From positions 1 to 64,000 of the forward strand of contig NZ_JAQGLA010000017.1 in the NCBI RefSeq assembly GCF_027853915.1: a stretch of 64,000 bases of DNA, read 5' to 3'. Below are positions 59,936 through 64,000 of this stretch, piece after piece. The position numbers were made by a program, and so were the translations under genes. Position 1 is the first letter of the stretch; each line of letters opens with the position of its first letter. This stretch comes from Saccharopolyspora oryzae. Lineage in GTDB: Bacteria > Actinomycetota > Actinomycetes > Mycobacteriales > Pseudonocardiaceae. Under the pieces are notes generated by a model, which saw nothing but the letters and a program-made list of their open reading frames with translations, was not told where the DNA came from and ran no database searches.

Positions 59936-60085
59936 GATGGCGACAGCTCCCTCGTGTGCAGCGCGTACTGGTAAGCACGTCTTCCACATGATGTCTTGCT
60001 CAACAACAAATGTGAAGAAGTCTTCGTTCTCGCGTGGTGCGGTGGAATTCCGGCCACACCGCCATGATCTGCAGCGACAGCGCCG

Positions 60086-61612
60086 CTAATCGGGCCGGTT
60101 CCGCAACAACGCGATGGCGGCCAGGGCCGCGACTGCTGTGATGATCGCGGCGGCGGTGGAGATCGCGTTCAGACCGCCGGTGTAGGCCTCGCGGGAGAGT
60201 TCCAGCAGGTCAGCGCCGGGAGTGCTGGGAAGTTGTGCTGCTGCGGTGGTTGCGCCTGCCATCGTGTCCTCGGCGCGTTCGGCCATGTCAGGTGGAATTC
60301 CCGCGGGAACTGCCGCGGACATCCCGTTGCGGTAGGCGAGGGTGCCGAGGGTGCCGAAAACGGCTGTTCCGACGGCTACTCCGAGTTCGGTCGTGGTTTC
60401 CGACATCGAGGCCGCCGAGCCGGCCTTGCCGGGTGGGGCGGCGCCCATCGCCAGGTCGGTGCCGAGCACGTCGGCGGGTCCGCTGCCGAAGTGGGCGATG
60501 GCCAGTCCCGCCACCAGCGCGACGAGCGCGGTGGGGCTGCCGACCTGCACCAGGATCGCGAATCCGGCGCTGGAGAGCAGCAATCCGGCGCCGATGACGT
60601 AGCCGGGCCTGACCAGGCGTGCTGCCACGGGTGCCAGCATGGCGCTCGCGATCAGTGCTGCGGTGGAAGGCAGCAGCCACGTTGCGGCTCGCAGCGGCGG
60701 TAGTCCGACGGCGAGTTGCAGGTACTGGGCGGCGAACATGGCGATCCCGCTCGTCGTCGCCGATCCGATGAGCAGGACGATCAGCGCGGTGCTGAAGGAG
60801 CGGTCGGCGAACAACCGCACGTCGAACAGCGGGTCCGCCGACTTCCGCTGGCGCCGCGCGAAAAGCGCTCCGGCGATCAACCCGATCAGCACGGCCAGTA
60901 CCGCCGTCGTGGCACTGCCGTCCCTGGTCAGCTCCTTGAGCGCGTACGCGGGCGGAAGGGCGGTTGCCAGTGACAGGCCGACGCTGATCAGGTCCAGGCG
61001 ACCGGCCGCGGCGGGGCGCTGCTCGGGCAGCAGAATCGGGCCTAGCACAAGCAGCAGCACCATAACCGGCGCTGCCAGTAGGAACACCGAGCCCCACCAG
61101 AAGAACTCCAGCAGAGCACCGCCGATGACCGGTCCGATTGCGACGCCGGCCATGAAGGTGCTCGACCACCCGGCGATGGCGATCGTGCGTTGACGGGGAT
61201 CGCGGAACATCGTGCTGATCAGCGCCAGCGTGCTCGGCATCAGGGTTGCGGCGACAGCGCCGAGGAGCGCTCGGGCGGCGATGAGCATCGCCGGGTGCGT
61301 CGCGAACGCTGCCAGCACGGACACGAAGCCGAATCCGGTGGCACCGATCAGGAGCAGCCTGCGGTGGCCGATCCGGTCGCCCAGCGCGCCTGTGGTGAGC
61401 AGGAATCCGGCGATCGCGAAGCTGTAGATGTCGGTGACCCACAGCAGTTCCGCACTGCTGGCGCCCAGATCCGCGGCCAGGTGCGGGAGAGCCAGGTACA
61501 GCACGCTCATGTCCAGGGCGACGAGCAGGGTGGGCAGGCCCAGCACGGCCAGGCCCAGCCATTCCCGCAGTCCGGCCCGTGGTTCGGGAGTGCGCGGGGA
61601 AGAAGACGACAT
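60086..61612 (-). CDS. MFS transporter, DHA2 (14-helix) exporter family
   Basis: A 508-residue, 14-helix exporter of the EmrB/QacA kind. It has LAVLGLPTLLVALDMSVLYLALPHLAADLGASSAELLWVTDIYSFAIAGFLLTTGALGDRIGHRRLLL in helices 1-2 and the helix-5 antiporter region GVAIGPVIGGALLEFFWW. The region after helix 8 is DVRLFADRSFS. It lies directly upstream of the precursor and hydroxylase genes on the same strand (150-base gap), so it may export the modified peptide or give self-protection. It is also related to the first exporter in the window, and an unrelated drug-efflux role is possible. ATG at 61612. Confidence 0.87.
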   Translation of the reverse strand: MSSSSPRTPEPRAGLREWLGLAVLGLPTLLVALDMSVLYLALPHLAADLGASSAELLWVTDIYSFAIAGFLLTTGALGDRIGHRRLLLIGATGFGFVSVLAAFATHPAMLIAARALLGAVAATLMPSTLALISTMFRDPRQRTIAIAGWSSTFMAGVAIGPVIGGALLEFFWWGSVFLLAAPVMVLLLVLGPILLPEQRPAAAGRLDLISVGLSLATALPPAYALKELTRDGSATTAVLAVLIGLIAGALFARRQRKSADPLFDVRLFADRSFSTALIVLLIGSATTSGIAMFAAQYLQLAVGLPPLRAATWLLPSTAALIASAMLAPVAARLVRPGYVIGAGLLLSSAGFAILVQVGSPTALVALVAGLAIAHFGSGPADVLGTDLAMGAAPPGKAGSAASMSETTTELGVAVGTAVFGTLGTLAYRNGMSAAVPAGIPPDMAERAEDTMAGATTAAAQLPSTPGADLLELSREAYTGGLNAISTAAAIITAVAALAAIALLRNRPD

Positions 61613-61931
61613 GGGAACTCCGTCGAAGCGGTGACGCGGTCGCGTCGTGCGGACCAGGACAGGTGCTTCGACGTCAGCTGCGGACGCGCGGAACTCGCCG
61701 ACCGCCGTGCGGTCGGCCCAGCACGCCCCGCGGGGTCAGGTCAGAACGCGGTCCGCGCCTGATGTAGAAGCACAGGTCAGAGCCGTGCCGTAGACCACGA
61801 ACGCCAAGTCGCCCTCCCGCTGCCGCTCCGTTCGACCGGGCCAACATGGCACGGTCGCACTGCGTCCCGCAACGTCATTTCCGGCGCTTCGGGAAGTCGT
61901 CGTCCACGAGCTCCTCGCGCCGGGGAGTGGG
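61613..61931. other. Divergent spacer between exporter and arginase genes
   Basis: These 319 bases contain no supported gene. A perfect dyad with 9-base arms GCCGACCGC (61697-61705) and GCGGTCGGC (61709-61717) around CGT lies 85 bases upstream of the exporter start. Short open frames on the minus strand lack ribosome-binding sites and similarity. Confidence 0.5.
61697..61717. promoter_or_regulatory. Perfect dyad upstream of the exporter operon
   Basis: Arms GCCGACCGC and GCGGTCGGC around the 3-base centre CGT. A 3-base centre and the position between divergent starts favour a protein-binding operator over a terminator. The regulator is unknown. Confidence 0.5.
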
Positions 61932-62840
61932 ATGATCGGCTGCGTGATCGCGCTGCTGTCAGCTCCGTCGAACCTGGGCCTCAGACCGCCGGAACCCGGT
62001 GCGACGCCGGGTGCCGCGAAAGCTCCGGAAGCACTCCGCGAGGCGGGCCTGTTCACCCGGTTCATCGACGAAGGGGCGATCGATGACGGCGTGGTGCTGC
62101 CGCGGCGCTACCGCGACGACGCGGAACCCGGGCGGCTGCGCAACCAGGACGCCATCATCGAGCATTCGCGCCGCCTCGCGGACCGGATCTGCGAGGTCAT
62201 CAGCGGTGAGCACCGCCCGCTGGTGATCGGCGGGGATTGCAGCATCCTCACCGGCGTGGGACTCGGGCTCAAGCGCCTCGGCCGGTTCGGCCTGCTGCAC
62301 GTCGACGGCCACACCGACTTCCGCCATCCCGGGAACAGCGCCGAGTGCGCCAGCCTCGCCGGGGAGGACCTGGCCGCCGCGATCGGCCTGCACTGGCCGG
62401 AAGTGGCCGACGTCGATTCCCTCGGCCCGTTGTTCCTGCCGCAGGACGCCACCCACCTCGGCTGCCGCGAGGACGACGAACACCTCGCCGAGGTGCGGTC
62501 CCACATGCGCGCGACGACGGTGGACGAGCTCCGCGGCGAAGGCATCACCGCTGCTGCCACCCGGATCCGCGATGGCGTGGTGTCGGCGGAGCTCGACGGC
62601 TACTGGCTGCACATCGACGTGGACGTGCTCGACCCGACCCACCTGCCGGCCGTGGACAGCCCCGCTCCCGGTGGTCTGGCGCCGGAGGAGCTGGTGGAGC
62701 TGCTCCGGGTCCTCGCCCCATCGGCGTGCGGCGCCGACGTCACGGTCTTCGACCCGGACCTCGATCCGTCCGGCCGTTACGCGTGCCGCCTCGCCGAGAT
62801 CGTCCACGCCGGTCTGGCCGACCTCGGCACGCGCATTTGA
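61932..62840 (+). CDS. Arginase/agmatinase-family ureohydrolase
   Basis: A 302-residue di-manganese hydrolase of the ureohydrolase family. Metal motifs are GGDCS (Asp102-Cys103), LLHVDGHTDF and HIDVDVLDPTHLPAVDSP. In classical arginases the first motif is GGDHS with His as a metal ligand; here the His position is Cys, as seen in part of the wider family. The substrate may therefore be a guanidino compound other than arginine. ATG at 61932 with GGGAGTGGG directly upstream. No arginine-metabolism genes are adjacent. Confidence 0.82.
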   Translation: MIGCVIALLSAPSNLGLRPPEPGATPGAAKAPEALREAGLFTRFIDEGAIDDGVVLPRRYRDDAEPGRLRNQDAIIEHSRRLADRICEVISGEHRPLVIGGDCSILTGVGLGLKRLGRFGLLHVDGHTDFRHPGNSAECASLAGEDLAAAIGLHWPEVADVDSLGPLFLPQDATHLGCREDDEHLAEVRSHMRATTVDELRGEGITAAATRIRDGVVSAELDGYWLHIDVDVLDPTHLPAVDSPAPGGLAPEELVELLRVLAPSACGADVTVFDPDLDPSGRYACRLAEIVHAGLADLGTRI

Positions 62841-62893
62841 CCGCCGTGCGCGACTCGCGACCACCGCACCCGCGCTAAGGCGGTGGCTGGGAC

Positions 62894-62907
62894 TAGATTT
62901 GGCAGCT
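62894..62907 (+). promoter_or_regulatory. -10 element implying a leaderless mRNA
   Basis: TAGATT (62894-62899) lies 8 bases before the ATG at 62908, with no Shine-Dalgarno sequence, so transcription would start at about the start codon. Confidence 0.45.
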
Positions 62908-63600
62908 ATGACTCATGGGGGACCCGGTCCGGGCTATCCGCAGCAGCAACCCGGCTGGCAGCCGGGCCAACAACCGCACCCGCCGCAGCAATATCCGGTG
63001 CCGCCGGGATATCCGCAGCAGGGGCAGCCGCCGTATCCGGTTCAGCCACCTCCGCCGCAGCAGGAGCCGCCGCTGACGTTGCCGGGTTGGGGTGCGATCC
63101 CGGCCGTGCTCGGCGTGCTGCTGGCAGTGCTGGGCCTGTTCGCGTTCAAGTGGGCCGGTGACGCCGCCTTCGGCGACGTGTCCGCGGCCGTCCGGGAAGC
63201 GGCGCGCAACGCGACCGACCTCACCGCGAGCGACCGGTGGGTCAAGGTCTACCTCGGCCAGGGCGTGTTCATCGCCCTCGCACTGGCTGCGATCCCGCCC
63301 GCGCTGTGGTCGCTGGGAACCTTGCGTTCGAGGGAGAGCATCAAGAGCCGCGGCGGCCTCACGAAGAAGAGCTTGTCGGAGGGGCGGACCGGCCCGACCC
63401 GGATCATGCTCTCCGCCATCGCCGGTCTCTGCCTGCTCTACCACGTGGTGACGCTGCTGATCATGACCGACGGCGGCCGCCACCTGGGCTCCCTGGGGCC
63501 CGGTCCCTGGCTCCTGGTGGTCGGCACCGCGCTGTCGGTGGCCGGCGCAGCGATCGGTCCACGCGTCCCGCCGCGCCACCCCGGCTGGCGACCGCGCTGA
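62908..63600 (+). CDS. Pro/Gln-rich four-helix membrane protein
   Basis: A 230-residue protein. The first 55 residues are rich in Pro, Gln, Gly and Tyr (GYPQQQPGWQPGQQP), a common cytoplasmic tail in actinobacterial membrane proteins. Four hydrophobic segments follow: WGAIPAVLGVLLAVLGLFAF, GVFIALALAAIPPALWSL, ISAIAGLCLLYHVVTLLI-like at about 178-197, and LLVVGTALSVAGAAIG. The ATG at 62908 fits a leaderless transcript. No function can be assigned. Confidence 0.72.
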   Translation: MTHGGPGPGYPQQQPGWQPGQQPHPPQQYPVPPGYPQQGQPPYPVQPPPPQQEPPLTLPGWGAIPAVLGVLLAVLGLFAFKWAGDAAFGDVSAAVREAARNATDLTASDRWVKVYLGQGVFIALALAAIPPALWSLGTLRSRESIKSRGGLTKKSLSEGRTGPTRIMLSAIAGLCLLYHVVTLLIMTDGGRHLGSLGPGPWLLVVGTALSVAGAAIGPRVPPRHPGWRPR

Positions 63601-63637
63601 ACAACAGCGCGACCAGTGTCCGCAGTGGACTGGTGCG

Positions 63638-64000
63638 TCACACCTGCACTTCGGAGCGGTCTCCGGCCCAGAGGGTGTGGAAGGAGCCTTCGCGGTCGGT
63701 CCGGCGGTAGGTGTGGGCACCGAAGTAGTCGCGCTGGCCCTGGGTGAGCGCAGCCGGGAGCCGGGTGGCGCGCAGGGAGTCGTAGTAGGACAACGCCGCC
63801 GCGAATCCCGGTGTGGGCACGCCCTGGCTGGTCGCTGCGCCCAGGACCGAGCGCCAGTCGTGCTGGGCATCGGCGATCTCGGCCGCGAAGGTCTCGTCGG
63901 ACAGCAGGCTCGGCAGGTCCGGTCGGGCGTCGTAGGCGGCGCGGATGCGGTCCAGGAACGCCGCACGGATGATGCAGCCGCCGCGCCAGATGGACGCGAT
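63638..64000 (-). CDS. gnd: 6-phosphogluconate dehydrogenase, C-terminal part (runs off the window)
   Basis: The last 120 residues of a 6-phosphogluconate dehydrogenase, which oxidises 6-phosphogluconate to ribulose 5-phosphate with NADP+ or NAD+. The visible part begins IASIWRGGCIIRAAFLDRI and contains QHDWRSVLGAATSQGVPTPGFAAALSYYDSLR and QRDYFGAHTYRRTDREGSFHTLWAG. The latter holds the conserved C-terminal tail that contacts the partner subunit. The stop is at 63640-63638 and the 5' part lies beyond the right edge. Confidence 0.93.
   Translation of the reverse strand: MASIWRGGCIIRAAFLDRIRAAYDARPDLPSLLSDETFAAEIADAQHDWRSVLGAATSQGVPTPGFAAALSYYDSLRATRLPAALTQGQRDYFGAHTYRRTDREGSFHTLWAGDRSEVQV

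Noticed and set aside
50503-59989. A complete FxSxx-COOH cyclophane cluster
   Set aside because: No radical-SAM FxsB gene is present and the precursor has no Phe-x-Ser end, so the classical system is not complete here.

Overview
The window is a GC-rich (roughly 70%) chromosomal segment of an actinomycete. A furA-katG pair with an apparently leaderless furA, a DUF574-type methyltransferase, an actinobacterial VMAP/MoxR/SAV_2336 locus, frequent GTG starts and several leaderless-looking promoters point to the Pseudonocardiaceae, most like Saccharopolyspora. The genus is an inference. I saw no tRNA, rRNA, CRISPR array or insertion sequence.

Layout. 1-3.3 kb: a DHA2 drug exporter, then an old-yellow-enzyme reductase divergent from a Cys-containing HxlR regulator. 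3.5-9.1 kb: one giant single-chain acetyl-CoA carboxylase of eukaryotic architecture. 9.1-14 kb: a SAM methyltransferase, then a macrolide-resistance-like block. That block holds a double-MerR (TioE-type) regulator, an erythromycin-esterase-family protein, and an ABC-F ATPase behind a WhiB7-like promoter and a leader peptide. 14-17.7 kb: a copper-export operon (copZ, a His-rich anchored protein, copA) driven from a promoter with CsoR-type palindromes. 17.8-20.5 kb: furA-katG. 20.6-28.9 kb: a quinone oxidoreductase, a large triple-AAA ATPase, an L,D-transpeptidase lipoprotein, a gene-poor kilobase and a purine/uracil permease. 29-35.3 kb: a membrane-tethered ECF sigma factor, then a TetR-controlled acyl-CoA ligase, acyl-CoA dehydrogenase and MFS set. 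35.4-45.4 kb: a pyroglutamate/glutamate island with pxpB, pxpC, a biotin carrier and biotin carboxylase on one strand, pxpA divergent, then a nitrilase-fold amidohydrolase, a glutamate-decarboxylase-like enzyme, a LuxR-type regulator, an MFS symporter and an M20 peptidase. 45.6-50.2 kb: a LysR regulator, a secreted multidomain PIG-L deacetylase, a Crp-type regulator and a small membrane protein.

50.5-61.6 kb is the most unusual part. A cyclase-like/VMAP-C protein, a MoxR ATPase and a 1,485-residue vWA-like/NB-ARC/TPR protein (FxsT-like) run in one direction. Convergent to them are a DHA2 exporter, a 64-residue FxsA-like precursor peptide that lacks the hallmark FxSxx C-terminus, and an aKG-HExxH-type peptide hydroxylase. 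No radical-SAM maturase is present. Together they look like a RiPP made by hydroxylation only, tied to an NTP-dependent signalling or conflict system.

The right end holds an arginase-family enzyme, a Pro/Gln-rich membrane protein and the 3' end of 6-phosphogluconate dehydrogenase.
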